From Desulfomicrobium escambiense DSM 10707 (lineage in GTDB: Bacteria > Desulfobacterota > Desulfovibrionia > Desulfovibrionales > Desulfomicrobiaceae), in assembly GCF_000428825.1 (NCBI RefSeq), contig NZ_AUAR01000006.1:62001-126000 (forward strand): a stretch of DNA of 64,000 nt, written 5' to 3'. Under the pieces are notes generated by a model. That model saw only the letters and a list, made by a program, of their open reading frames with translations, made no database searches and had not been told where the DNA came from. Numbering within the stretch: the first letter of the stretch is position 1; each line of letters opens with the position of its first letter. Of this stretch, positions 27,090-35,008 are shown piece after piece. The position numbers and the translations under genes were made by a program.

Positions 27090-27901
27090 GGCGCGCCTCC
27101 CGGCTCCGGGGTGACGTCCGAGGAAGACGTGCTCCGCGGAGGCCTCGGAAAAAAGGCGCTCGTCGCCCGTCTGTAGGCCTCGAACTCGGGATTGCCCTCG
27201 TACCTGGCTTCAAGCATGGGGATGCCCGAGACCTTGAGCAGCAGAAAACTGATCAACAGCGGGCTGACCACTCCCCAAAGACCCAGCGGCGACGCCAGCC
27301 CCAGGAAGAAGAAGCCCCACCACACCGTCGCCTCCCCGAAGTAGTTGGGGTGCCGGGTGTAGCGCCACAGACCCCTGGTCATGACGCGGCCCCTGTTGTC
27401 CGGGTTCTTCTTGAAGCGCGCGAGCTGCCAGTCGCCCACGGCCTCGAAGAAGAAGCCCAGGGCGAAGAGGGAAAGCCCCAGGGCGTCGGACCAGGCTGGA
27501 CCACCACCCGGCTGATCCACCGCAAACAGGATGGGCGCGGCCACGACGAGAATGACCGCGCCCTGCAGCATGTAGATCTGCAGGAAGCTGCGCCAGACGA
27601 AGGTCTCCCCCCAGGATTCGCGGAAATTCCGGTAGCGGAAGTCCTCGCCCCGGCCACGGTGGCGCAAGCCGATGTGCAGCCCCAGCCGCCCACCCCACAG
27701 GCAGGCCAGCCCCAGCATGACCAGGGGCCGGAAATGGTCCGGCATCCCGCCAGCCAGCCAGGCGGCAAACCCGACCCAGGCCAGGACCGGACCGTAGGCG
27801 ATGTCCATGCGGCTGTTGTCGCGTGTGTACATGCCCACGACGAACATGGCGTTCATGGCCAGGAGCACGGCCACGGCCGCGCCGAGCAACACTGTCGTCA
27901 T
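27086..27901 (-). CDS. DUF1295 steroid-5-alpha-reductase-like membrane protein
   Basis: A 271-residue protein with about six membrane segments. The typical DUF1295 C-terminal signature is present: TRGLWRYTRHPNYFGEATVWWGFF, here read as GLWRYTRHPNYFGE plus VWWGFF, which is the NADPH/cofactor-binding region shared with isoprenylcysteine methyltransferases and sterol reductases. It sits second in the lipid cassette, 12 bases after DUF2177. It may reduce or methylate a lipid intermediate; the reaction is unknown. Confidence 0.87.
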   Translation of the reverse strand: MTTVLLGAAVAVLLAMNAMFVVGMYTRDNSRMDIAYGPVLAWVGFAAWLAGGMPDHFRPLVMLGLACLWGGRLGLHIGLRHRGRGEDFRYRNFRESWGETFVWRSFLQIYMLQGAVILVVAAPILFAVDQPGGGPAWSDALGLSLFALGFFFEAVGDWQLARFKKNPDNRGRVMTRGLWRYTRHPNYFGEATVWWGFFFLGLASPLGLWGVVSPLLISFLLLKVSGIPMLEARYEGNPEFEAYRRATSAFFPRPPRSTSSSDVTPEPGGAP

Positions 27902-27913
27902 CGCGTCCCCCTT

Positions 27914-28321
27914 TCAGGCCAGCTTGAGTGCAAGAAGGTAGCTTCCGCCGGCGACCAGGGTGCACAGGACCGTGCCCCAGGCGATATCAACCAGCACGAC
28001 TTTGAGGGGCCAGTCCCGCAGGGTGGCCAGGTTGGTCAGGTCGTAGGTGGCGTAGGTGAAAAAGCCGAAGAGCGCCCCCCACAGGCAGGCCCTGCCTAGG
28101 GACTGGGCCTCCAGGCCGGGCCGCACGGCAAAGAGCAGGATGCCGGCGATATAGATGAAATAGAAGACGAACGCCGCCGGCCAGTTGACTTCCGGACTCA
28201 GGAGATGGCGCAGGCTGGTTTGATAGAAACTTCTGGCCAGCACGCCCAGCCAGAGCATGTCGATGGCGAAAAAAACGGGAATTGTGGCCAGATACAGCTT
28301 TATCCAGAACATGACGCCCAT
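27914..28321 (-). CDS. DUF2177 membrane protein
   Basis: A 135-residue protein with four membrane segments. It shows the DUF2177 pattern: FFAIDMLWLGVLARSFYQ, PAAFVFYFIYIAGILLFAV, GALFGFFTYATYDLTNLATL and VDIAWGTVLCTLV. ATG 28321 follows GGAGGGG. It is the first gene of the cassette; the previous minus-strand gene ends in a terminator at 28354, so a promoter must lie within about 30 bases or transcription reads through. Function is unknown. Confidence 0.85.
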   Translation of the reverse strand: MGVMFWIKLYLATIPVFFAIDMLWLGVLARSFYQTSLRHLLSPEVNWPAAFVFYFIYIAGILLFAVRPGLEAQSLGRACLWGALFGFFTYATYDLTNLATLRDWPLKVVLVDIAWGTVLCTLVAGGSYLLALKLA

Positions 28322-28353
28322 GAAGACCCCTCCGCATCTTGGGATTGCAGAAG

Positions 28354-28389
28354 AAAAAACGCGCCCGGCGGCATTCGCCGGACGCGTTT
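28354..28389 (-). terminator. Terminator after the Cys-motif small protein gene
   Basis: On the minus strand AAACGCG-T-CCGGCG pairs with CGCCGGGCGCGTTT, followed by TTTTTT. It separates the small protein from the lipid cassette. Confidence 0.8.
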
Positions 28390-28416
28390 CGTCAGTCCGA
28401 GTCGCAAGGCACCGGA

Positions 28417-28797
28417 TCAGCCGCCAAAGGAACCGGCTCCGATCACTTCCATGGCCTTGGTGTAGTGCACCCTGAGCGAATTCATCTTGTCTCCGAGGGC
28501 CTTTTCGACCGGGGCCATCTCCAGGGGGCATTCGGCCTCGAGTTGGGCGGTCTTGGCCTCGATCTCGCGGACCAGGGCCTTGATTTCGGCCACGGCGTCG
28601 ACGAGCTTGCCACGGTCCTTGTCGCCAAGGTCAAGGAACCCGACCATCACGTCGTACAGGGTGGCCTTCCAGGCATTGAGCTCGCGTTCGACGCCCTTGC
28701 AGTAGCCTTTCACGGCCAGCTTCTTTGCTTCTTCGGAAGCGCAGCCATCAATCGCGGAACAGGAAAAGCACGGTCCGGGGTAGTCCATGTTAACCAT
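28417..28797 (-). CDS. Small cytoplasmic protein with an N-terminal cysteine cluster, unknown function
   Basis: A 126-residue protein. The N-terminus has CFSCSAIDGC plus a later YCKG and an ECPLE, a spacing that suggests metal or Fe-S binding. The rest is strongly helical with heptad-like segments (KDRGKLVDAVAEIKALVREIEAKTAQLEAE, read as DAVAEIKALVREIEAKTA). No signal peptide or membrane segment is seen. ATG 28797 follows GGAGG; ATG 28788 is an alternative. I do not recognise a family. It stands alone with its own promoter-like region and terminator. Confidence 0.7.
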   Translation of the reverse strand: MVNMDYPGPCFSCSAIDGCASEEAKKLAVKGYCKGVERELNAWKATLYDVMVGFLDLGDKDRGKLVDAVAEIKALVREIEAKTAQLEAECPLEMAPVEKALGDKMNSLRVHYTKAMEVIGAGSFGG

Positions 28798-28832
28798 AAC
28801 TGCCTCCACTAATATGTTACGAGTTTGATATC

Positions 28833-28860
28833 GTGATACTCGAATACAGTTCTTCGTCAA
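28833..28860 (-). promoter_or_regulatory. Candidate sigma-70 promoter of the Cys-motif gene
   Basis: Minus-strand TTGACG (28855-28860), a 16-base spacer and TATCAC (28833-28838). An imperfect inverted repeat with CGAGT and ACTCG ends (28820-28842) overlaps the -10 and could be an operator. Confidence 0.45.
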
Positions 28861-28905
28861 CAGAAAGCTTGAGTGTTTAACTAATGTCACGGGTAAAACT
28901 GGCAA

Positions 28906-28968
28906 GGGGCGTCACAAAGATTTTCCGCATCCTCGGCCGGAAATGCCGAGGCTTGCGGACGGCGCCCC
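28906..28968 (+). other. Stable nested hairpin in the two-component leader
   Basis: GGGGCG (28906-28911) pairs with CGCCCC (28963-28968). Inside, TCCGCA (28924-28929) pairs with TGCGGA (28954-28959), and CCTCGGC (28931-28937) with GCCGAGG (28945-28951). It lies about 80 bases before the sensor kinase start. It does not match a riboswitch I can name. Confidence 0.5.
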
Positions 28969-29046
28969 GTAGCGGTTTGCGGGCTCCGGACTTGCCAGGA
29001 AACCTGCAATCCGCGAAGACTCGCCAGACAACGCGGAGGAATTCTC

Positions 29047-30666
29047 ATGAAGCCATGGATGCGGAGTTTCGACTGGCTGCGCCCGACAACGATCCAGGGG
29101 CACCTCATCCTGATGGTGCTGGCCCTGGTCGTGGTCCAGATCGCCGTCAGCTGGCATGTCATCTCGGGGTTGACCGAGGAGATGCTGCACGAACAGGTCG
29201 GCCAGACAGCCCTGCAGACGGCCAAAACCATCGCCCAGATCCCGCGCATCCGCCAGGCTCTCGGAAACGGAGACCCGGAAGGAGAGATCCAGGCCATCGC
29301 CGAATCCATCCGCACCCAGACCGGAGCGTCCTTCGTGGTCATCGGCGACACGCAGGAGCGCCGCTACTCCCATCCCGTGCCCGAACGCATCGGTCAGACC
29401 TTCGTCGGCGGGGACACCGGGCCGGCGCTGAAGGAGGGCAAATCCTACGTGTCCGAGGCCGTGGGCACCCTGGGGCGCTCCCTGCGCGGCATGACGCCCA
29501 TCCGGGGCGATGACGGGTCCATCATCGGCTTCGTGTCCGTGGGCTACCTGTCCGAGGGCGTGCACGAGTCCATCTCGGCCCACCTGGACAAGCCCCTCAT
29601 GTACATCATCGGCATGAGCGTGGTCGGCATCCTGAGCGCCGTGGTCATCGCCGGGCGACTCAAAAGGCTGACCCTGGGGCTCGAACCCTCCGAGATCACC
29701 AACCTCTACCTGGAGCGAGTAGCCGTGCTGCAGACCATCCGCGAGGGGGTCATCGCCATCGACCACCAAGGGGACATCCGCGTCTGCAACCAGGCCGCCA
29801 GGCGCTACGCCGGTCTGGCCCAGGACGAACGATTCTCCGGCAAACCGGTGGACATGGTCATCCCCGAAGCGGGGCTCCTGCACACGCTGCACACGGGCCA
29901 GGCGGAGTTCGACCAGGAACGCACCGTGGACGGCCGCGAACTCGTTTTCAACATCGTGCCTGTCTTCCAGGACCAGAAGGTGCGCGGCGTGGTGGCCAGC
30001 TTCCGCCGCAAGGACGAACTGGACCGCCTGGCGGCCGAACTCTCGCGGGTGCAGGAATACTCCGAACTGCTGCGGGCCCAGACCCACGAGTATTCCAACA
30101 AGCTCCACACCATCGCCGGCCTGATCCAGATCGAGGCCTATCGCGAGGCCCTGGACCTTGTGGTCACGGAATCCTCGGGGTACGAGGAGTTCATCCGCTT
30201 TCTGGGCGAGGCGGTGCCGCACCCGGTCATCGCCGCCATCATCCTGGGCAAGTACAACCGGGCCAAGGAATTGCGGGTCAACTTCAGCATCGACCGCGAC
30301 AGCACCCTGGCCGACCTGCCGGCCCGGATCAGCCAGGAGAAGATCGTGACCATCCTCGGCAACATCCTGGACAACGCCTTCGACGCCGCCCTGCAGCGCC
30401 CGGCCGGACTGAGGTCCGTGGAGATGTCCTTCACGGACCTGGGCAACGACATCGTCTTCGAGATCGAGGATTCCGGGCACGGCGTGGCCGTGGACGAGCA
30501 GGCCCACATCTTCGAGCGCGGCGTGACCACCAAGGGCCAGGGCCGCCGGGGCGTGGGCCTGTCCCTGGTGCGCCAGCGCCTGGAGGAACTCGGCGGGCAG
30601 GTCATGGTCAGCCGCGGACACCTGGGCGGGGCCCTGTTCACCGTAGTCATCCCCAAGGAGGCCTGA
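29047..30666 (+). CDS. CitA/DcuS-type sensor histidine kinase
   Basis: A 539-residue membrane kinase. It has a first membrane helix (about 18-40), a periplasmic sensing domain with the family-typical end (RGMTPIRGDDGSIIGFVSVGYLSEGV), a second helix (about 183-203), a cytoplasmic PAS domain, a SPOB-type phosphoacceptor region (AQTHEYSNKLHTIAGLIQI, His near 348) and a HATPase domain (NILDNAFDAA near 440, GRRGVGLSLVRQRLEEL). The family senses citrate or C4-dicarboxylates outside the cell. It overlaps the response regulator start by one base, and the TRAP transporter genes that follow are the likely targets. Confidence 0.92.
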   Translation: MKPWMRSFDWLRPTTIQGHLILMVLALVVVQIAVSWHVISGLTEEMLHEQVGQTALQTAKTIAQIPRIRQALGNGDPEGEIQAIAESIRTQTGASFVVIGDTQERRYSHPVPERIGQTFVGGDTGPALKEGKSYVSEAVGTLGRSLRGMTPIRGDDGSIIGFVSVGYLSEGVHESISAHLDKPLMYIIGMSVVGILSAVVIAGRLKRLTLGLEPSEITNLYLERVAVLQTIREGVIAIDHQGDIRVCNQAARRYAGLAQDERFSGKPVDMVIPEAGLLHTLHTGQAEFDQERTVDGRELVFNIVPVFQDQKVRGVVASFRRKDELDRLAAELSRVQEYSELLRAQTHEYSNKLHTIAGLIQIEAYREALDLVVTESSGYEEFIRFLGEAVPHPVIAAIILGKYNRAKELRVNFSIDRDSTLADLPARISQEKIVTILGNILDNAFDAALQRPAGLRSVEMSFTDLGNDIVFEIEDSGHGVAVDEQAHIFERGVTTKGQGRRGVGLSLVRQRLEELGGQVMVSRGHLGGALFTVVIPKEA

Positions 30667-31349
30667 TGGTCACCAGAGTACTCATCGTCGAGGACGACGT
30701 GCGCATCGCCGACCTGCACCGCCGCTTCACGGAACGTGTGCCGGGCTGCGAAGTGGTAGGTGTCGCCCACCGCCTGGACGACGCGCGCGACATGGCCCTG
30801 GCCCTGGAGCCCCACCTCATCCTGCTGGACCTCTATTTCCCCGAAGGGCCGGGCACGGACCTGCTGCGCGAAATCCGGTCCAGGGACCTGGAGATCGACG
30901 TCATCCTCATCACCGCGGCCAGGGAAATGGGCCCGCTGAAGGAGGCCCTGCGCGGCGGGGTCTTCGACTACCTCATCAAGCCCGTCACGGCCGAGCGCTT
31001 CCACGACTGCCTGACCAAGTTCTGCGCCTACCGCGACCGCCTGCGCCAGGGCTGCGCCATCGAACAGCATGACGTCGACAGCCTGCTCCACCCCGCCGCG
31101 TCGCGCGCCCAGCGAACCGGGACCAGCCTGCCCAAGGGCATCGACGCCCTGACCCTGGGCAAGGTGCGCGGCGTGTTCGACCAGCCCCAGAAAGAGGGGC
31201 TGAGCGCCGAAGACGTGGCGGATCTCATCGGCATCAGCCGCTCGACCTCCCGCCGCTACCTGGAATACCTCATCTCCGAAGGCACGCTCTACGCCGACGC
31301 GGTTTACGGCAGCGTTGGCCGTCCGGAGCGCCGGTATTTCCGCTGCTGA
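30666..31349 (+). CDS. CitB/DcuR-type response regulator
   Basis: A 227-residue regulator. The receiver domain has the acidic pair D10/D11, phosphoacceptor D55 (ILLDLYFPEG), T83 and K105 (DYLIKPV). The C-terminal winged helix (LSAEDVADLIGISRSTSRRYLEYL, read as EDVADLIGISRSTSRRYLEY) is typical of DcuR/CitB proteins. It begins inside the kinase stop (TGATG). A terminator separates it from dctP, so the transporter has its own promoter, probably under control of this pair. Confidence 0.92.
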   Translation: MVTRVLIVEDDVRIADLHRRFTERVPGCEVVGVAHRLDDARDMALALEPHLILLDLYFPEGPGTDLLREIRSRDLEIDVILITAAREMGPLKEALRGGVFDYLIKPVTAERFHDCLTKFCAYRDRLRQGCAIEQHDVDSLLHPAASRAQRTGTSLPKGIDALTLGKVRGVFDQPQKEGLSAEDVADLIGISRSTSRRYLEYLISEGTLYADAVYGSVGRPERRYFRC

Positions 31350-31392
31350 ACGCACCCGGCTCTTTTTACGCTCCAGCGTGAGCACAATGAGC

Positions 31393-31420
31393 AAAATCCC
31401 CAAAATGGGGATTTTTCTTT
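31393..31420 (+). terminator. Terminator of the two-component operon
   Basis: AAAATCCCCA and TGGGGATTTT form a 10 bp stem with a three-base loop, followed by TCTTTTTT. Confidence 0.88.
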
Positions 31421-31534
31421 TTTCGCTCCAAACGACATTTTCGTCTCCGACCGGCGTATCCGTGGCTTCAGAAACTTGAGGTCCCTTTCACGGCGCATCC
31501 GCGCCCCCAACACGACTTTGTTGTAGGAGGAGTC

Positions 31535-32506
31535 ATGAAACGTTTCTTCATGTGCGCAGTCGCCATCGTCGCCATTGCGCTGACCGTGCCCGCGTTTGCC
31601 AAGACCGTGCTGAAGCTCGGACACATCGCCGAGGTCAGCCATCCCTACGCCCAGGGCGCCGATTATTTCGCCAAACTGGTCGCCGAGAAGTCCGGCGGCG
31701 ACATGGAAGTCCAGGTCTTCCCGTCCTCCCAGCTCGGTAGCCAGAAGGACATGACCGAAGGCCTCATCTACGGCACCATCGACATGGTCCTGACCGGCAC
31801 CGCCGACCTCGGCCAGTTTCAGCCCAAGATGTCCCTCTTCGATCTGCCCTTCCTCTTCAAGGACCGCGCCCACGCCTACAAGGCCCTGGACACCGTCGGC
31901 ATGGAACTGGGCAAGGAGCTTGAACCCCGCGGCCTGAAGCTTCTGGGCTACATGGAGAACGGCATCCGCCACCTGACCAACAACGTCCGCCCGGTCAAGG
32001 CTCCGGCCGACATGGCCGGCCTCAAGATCCGCGTCATGTCCAACAAGATCTACATCGAGACCATAAAGGCCCTCGGCGCCTCCCCGACCCCCATGGCCTT
32101 CGGCGAGCTGTACTCGGCCATGCAGCAGGGCACGGTCGACGGCCAGGAGAACCCCAGCGCCCACATCTACACCAAGCGCTTCTTCGAAGTGCAGAAGTAC
32201 GCCTCCCTGACGGCCCACGCCTACGCCCCGGAACCGGTGCTCATCTCCATGATCACTTGGGGCAAGCTTTCCGACGCCCAGAAAGCCATCATCCAGGAAG
32301 CGGCCAACGAGGCCGTCGCCTGGCAGCGCGAACTGTCCACCAAGGAGGACAACGAGTACTGGGACAAGATCAAGGCCACCGGCAAGATCGAAGTCATTGA
32401 CGTAGACCGCAAGCCGTTCATGGAAGCGACCCAGCCCGTATGGAAGGAATTCGCCCCGACCGTCGGGCAGGACAACATCGACAAGGTCCTGGCCCTGAGC
32501 AACTAG
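31535..32506 (+). CDS. dctP: TRAP transporter substrate-binding protein (DctP family)
   Basis: A 323-residue periplasmic binding protein with a signal peptide (MKRFFMCAVAIVAIALTVP, cleavage after AFA). The DctP hallmarks are KLGHIAEVSHPYAQGADYF, QVFPSSQLGSQKDM, and the substrate-carboxylate arginine region GLKIRVMSNKIYIET with PTPMAFGELYSAMQQGTVDGQE (read as PMAFGELYSAMQQGTVDGQE). The family binds C4-dicarboxylates and other organic acids. AGGAGG precedes the ATG. A hairpin between this gene and dctQ probably keeps binding-protein mRNA more abundant than the membrane part. Confidence 0.94.
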   Translation: MKRFFMCAVAIVAIALTVPAFAKTVLKLGHIAEVSHPYAQGADYFAKLVAEKSGGDMEVQVFPSSQLGSQKDMTEGLIYGTIDMVLTGTADLGQFQPKMSLFDLPFLFKDRAHAYKALDTVGMELGKELEPRGLKLLGYMENGIRHLTNNVRPVKAPADMAGLKIRVMSNKIYIETIKALGASPTPMAFGELYSAMQQGTVDGQENPSAHIYTKRFFEVQKYASLTAHAYAPEPVLISMITWGKLSDAQKAIIQEAANEAVAWQRELSTKEDNEYWDKIKATGKIEVIDVDRKPFMEATQPVWKEFAPTVGQDNIDKVLALSN

Positions 32507-32520
32507 AAGCCATGGAACCA

Positions 32521-32549
32521 GCCCGTCCCGGGATGCCGGGACGGGCTTT
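32521..32549 (+). terminator. Intercistronic hairpin between dctP and dctQ
   Basis: GCCCGTCCCGG and CCGGGACGGGC form a perfect 11 bp stem with a four-base loop, followed by only TTTAA. It is likely a partial terminator or 3' stabiliser. Confidence 0.7.
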
Positions 32550-32591
32550 AAGGCGGCCATACCTCGGACATTTCATATTTCAGGAGATTAT

Positions 32592-33086
32592 ATGGACAAG
32601 CTTCTCAAGGGCGTGCGCTCGGTGCTGTACGGGTTTTCCGTCGTCGCCATGTCGGTCATGCTCGTGATCATCTTTGCCCAGGTCGTGACGCGCTACCTGT
32701 TCAACTATACCCCTGAATGGTCCGAAGAGCTGGCCCGATTCCTGTTCGTCTGGGTGGTCTTCCTGGGGTCGGCCCTGATCATGGGCGAGAGCGGCCACCT
32801 GGCCGTGCAGTTCCTGCCGGACAAGTTCAAGGGCACGGCCTTCGGCACGGTCCTGGACATCGTCATCAACGTCTGCGGCTACGTCTTCATCGGGCTGCTG
32901 CTGACCCAGGGCTGGAAGATGACCTCCATCATGACCTTCCAGCGCGCGCCGGGCCTGGATATCCCCATGAGCTGGGTCTACGTCATCATCCCGGTCAGCT
33001 GCGTATTGATGCTCCTCTACCTCTTCCGGGAAACCCTGCGCATCTTCAGAAATATTTCCGGGCGCGGCACCGGACAGGAGGGATAG
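32592..33086 (+). CDS. dctQ: TRAP transporter small permease (DctQ)
   Basis: A 164-residue four-helix membrane protein. The DctQ features are VVTRYLFNYTPEWSEELARFLFVWVVFLGSA (read as TRYLFNYTPEWSEELARFLF), GESGHLAVQFLP and a final membrane helix (VYVIIPVSCVLMLLYLFRE). It pairs with DctM in a sodium-driven TRAP importer. AGGAGA lies before the ATG. It ends two bases before dctM. Confidence 0.92.
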   Translation: MDKLLKGVRSVLYGFSVVAMSVMLVIIFAQVVTRYLFNYTPEWSEELARFLFVWVVFLGSALIMGESGHLAVQFLPDKFKGTAFGTVLDIVINVCGYVFIGLLLTQGWKMTSIMTFQRAPGLDIPMSWVYVIIPVSCVLMLLYLFRETLRIFRNISGRGTGQEG

Positions 33087-33088
33087 CC

Positions 33089-34366
33089 ATGGAATTCGTC
33101 CTTCTCTTCGTCTTCCTGGGCCTGACCGCCCTGGGCGTGCCCGTGGCCTTCGCCCTGTGCCTGGCCGCTGCCACCATCCTGCACTTCTTCATGAACATGC
33201 CCCTCGTCATGGTTTCGCAGATGATGTATGCGGGCATCGACTCCTTCTCCTTCATGGCCGTACCCTTCTTCATGCTCGCCGGCTCCTTCATGTCCGCCGG
33301 CGGCGTGACCGGGCGTCTGGTGAACTTCTCCCAGGCCCTGGTGGGCTCCTTCACCGGCGGCCTGGCCCAGGCCGTGGCCGTGTCGGGCATGTTCTTCGCC
33401 GCCATCTCGGGCTCCTCCGCGGCCACCACGGCCGCCCTGGGATCGACCATGGTCAATGAAATGGAGAAAAAGGGCTACTCCCGCGAGTGGGCCACGGGCA
33501 TCGTGGCCGCCGGCGGAACCGTGGGCATCGTCATCCCGCCGTCCATCACCCTGGTCGTGTACGGCGTCATCGCCGACACCTCCATCGGCGATCTCTTCGT
33601 CGGCGGCTTCCTGCCGGGGCTGCTCATGGGCGTGTCCATGATGCTGGTCAGCTGGTGGCTGGCCAAGAAAAGCGGCCTCAAGGCCGAAGGCACGTTCTCG
33701 GTTTCCGCCCTGTGGAAATCCTTCAAGGACTCCTTCTTCGCCCTCATGACCCCGGTCATCATCATCGGCGGCATCTATGGCGGCATCTTCACCCCGACGG
33801 AGGCCGCGGCCGTGGCCGCCGTGTACGGCATCTTCGTGGGCATGTTCATCTACAAGGAACTGAAACTCAGGGACTTCCCCAAGATCATCTTCCAAGCCGT
33901 CATCGGCACGACCATCATCATGTTCCTGGTCGGCGCGGCCAACGTCTTCGGGTGGCTCCTGACCAACCTGCAGATCCCCCACCACGTCGGCGCCTTCGTG
34001 GCCAGCCTGACCAACTCGCCCATCCTCTTCCTGCTGGCCATGAACGTGCTGCTGCTGATCATCGGCACCATGGTCAACGCCTCGGCGGCCGTGGTCATCC
34101 TGACGCCCATCTTCCTGCCCGTGGCCAAGAGCCTGGGCATCGACCCGCTCTTCTTCGGCGTGCTCATGGTCTGCAACCTGGCCATCGGCTGCATCACGCC
34201 GCCAGTGGGACTGGACCTCTTCGTGGCCAGCGCCATCACCAAGGTCCCCCTGGAGAAGGTCATGAAGGCGTCGCTGCCGTACCTGTACGCGCTGCTGGCC
34301 AGCCTTCTGGCGCTGACCCTCTTCCCGGACATCATCACCATCCTGCCCAAGCTGCTCGCCTCGTAG
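33089..34366 (+). CDS. dctM: TRAP transporter large permease (DctM)
   Basis: A 425-residue membrane protein with about 12 membrane segments and two inverted elevator-type repeats. Family motifs are GVPVAFALCLAA, SFSFMAVPFFMLAGSFM, GMFFAAISGSSAATTAALGS, GIVIPPSITLVVYGV and ITPPVGLDLFVASAI. It completes the DctPQM importer. The true start is ATG 33089; the frame is open for 124 codons further upstream through dctQ, which is not meaningful. Confidence 0.95.
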   Translation: MEFVLLFVFLGLTALGVPVAFALCLAAATILHFFMNMPLVMVSQMMYAGIDSFSFMAVPFFMLAGSFMSAGGVTGRLVNFSQALVGSFTGGLAQAVAVSGMFFAAISGSSAATTAALGSTMVNEMEKKGYSREWATGIVAAGGTVGIVIPPSITLVVYGVIADTSIGDLFVGGFLPGLLMGVSMMLVSWWLAKKSGLKAEGTFSVSALWKSFKDSFFALMTPVIIIGGIYGGIFTPTEAAAVAAVYGIFVGMFIYKELKLRDFPKIIFQAVIGTTIIMFLVGAANVFGWLLTNLQIPHHVGAFVASLTNSPILFLLAMNVLLLIIGTMVNASAAVVILTPIFLPVAKSLGIDPLFFGVLMVCNLAIGCITPPVGLDLFVASAITKVPLEKVMKASLPYLYALLASLLALTLFPDIITILPKLLAS

Positions 34367-34384
34367 GGCTCCGCGACAGACCAA

Positions 34385-34419
34385 TGAAAAAGGGCGATCC
34401 TTTGCGGGACCGCCCTTTC
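34385..34419. terminator. Bidirectional terminator between dctM and the cyclophilin gene
   Basis: AAAGGGCG and CGCCCTTT form an 8 bp stem extended by three pairs after one mismatch, with T-rich sequence on both sides. It serves both convergent genes. Confidence 0.8.
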
Positions 34420-34440
34420 TTGTTGCAAACGCGATGCAGT

Positions 34441-34995
34441 CTACTGCAGCACTTCGGCCTTTTCGATGACCACCGGTTCCACCGGCACGTCGCCGTGCAT
34501 CCCCTTGGAACCGGTCTTGACCGCGTCGATGGCGTCGACCACCTGCTGACCCTCGACGACCTTGCCGAATACCGCGTAGCCGAAGTCGCGCACACCGTGG
34601 TTCAGGAAGTCGTTGTCAGCCGTGTTGATGAAGAACTGGGACGTGGCCGAGTCGACCTCGCCGGTGCGGGCCATGGCGATGGTGTACTTGTCGTTCTTCA
34701 GGCCGTTGGCCGCCTCGTTCTTGATGGGGGCGCGGCCCTTTTTCTGAGACATGGACGTGTCCATGCCGCCGCCCTGGATCATGAAGCCCTCGATGACGCG
34801 GTGGAAGACCGTGCCCGAATAGAACCCTTCCTTCACGTACGTCAGGAAGTTCTCAACCGTGACCGGTGCATGGGCCGCGTCGAGTTCGAGGACGATGACG
34901 CCCTTGTTCGTGGTCAGGGCGACCTTGGGGTTTCCGGCCTGGGCCGCGGTGACGGTCAGGCAGAACAGGGCGAAAGCGAAGAGAAATACGCGCAT
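34441..34995 (-). CDS. ppiA: Exported cyclophilin-type peptidyl-prolyl isomerase
   Basis: A 184-residue protein with a signal peptide ([20 protein letters not shown], then GNPKVAL) and a compact bacterial cyclophilin domain: [34 protein letters not shown] with catalytic Arg, [13 protein letters not shown] and [10 protein letters not shown]. It catalyses proline isomerisation of periplasmic proteins. AAGGAAGG lies six bases before the ATG. It is the last gene of the valS-cobA/hemD-purN-AMMECR1 run, 13 bases after the previous stop. Confidence 0.93.
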   Translation of the reverse strand: MRVFLFAFALFCLTVTAAQAGNPKVALTTNKGVIVLELDAAHAPVTVENFLTYVKEGFYSGTVFHRVIEGFMIQGGGMDTSMSQKKGRAPIKNEAANGLKNDKYTIAMARTGEVDSATSQFFINTADNDFLNHGVRDFGYAVFGKVVEGQQVVDAIDAVKTGSKGMHGDVPVEPVVIEKAEVLQ

Positions 34996-35008
34996 GATGT
35001 ACCTTCCT

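Noticed and set aside
31421-31534. Sigma-54 site ahead of dctP (TGGCTTCAGAAACTTGAGG)
   Set aside because: The spacing between the GG and the downstream G is two bases too long for sigma-54.
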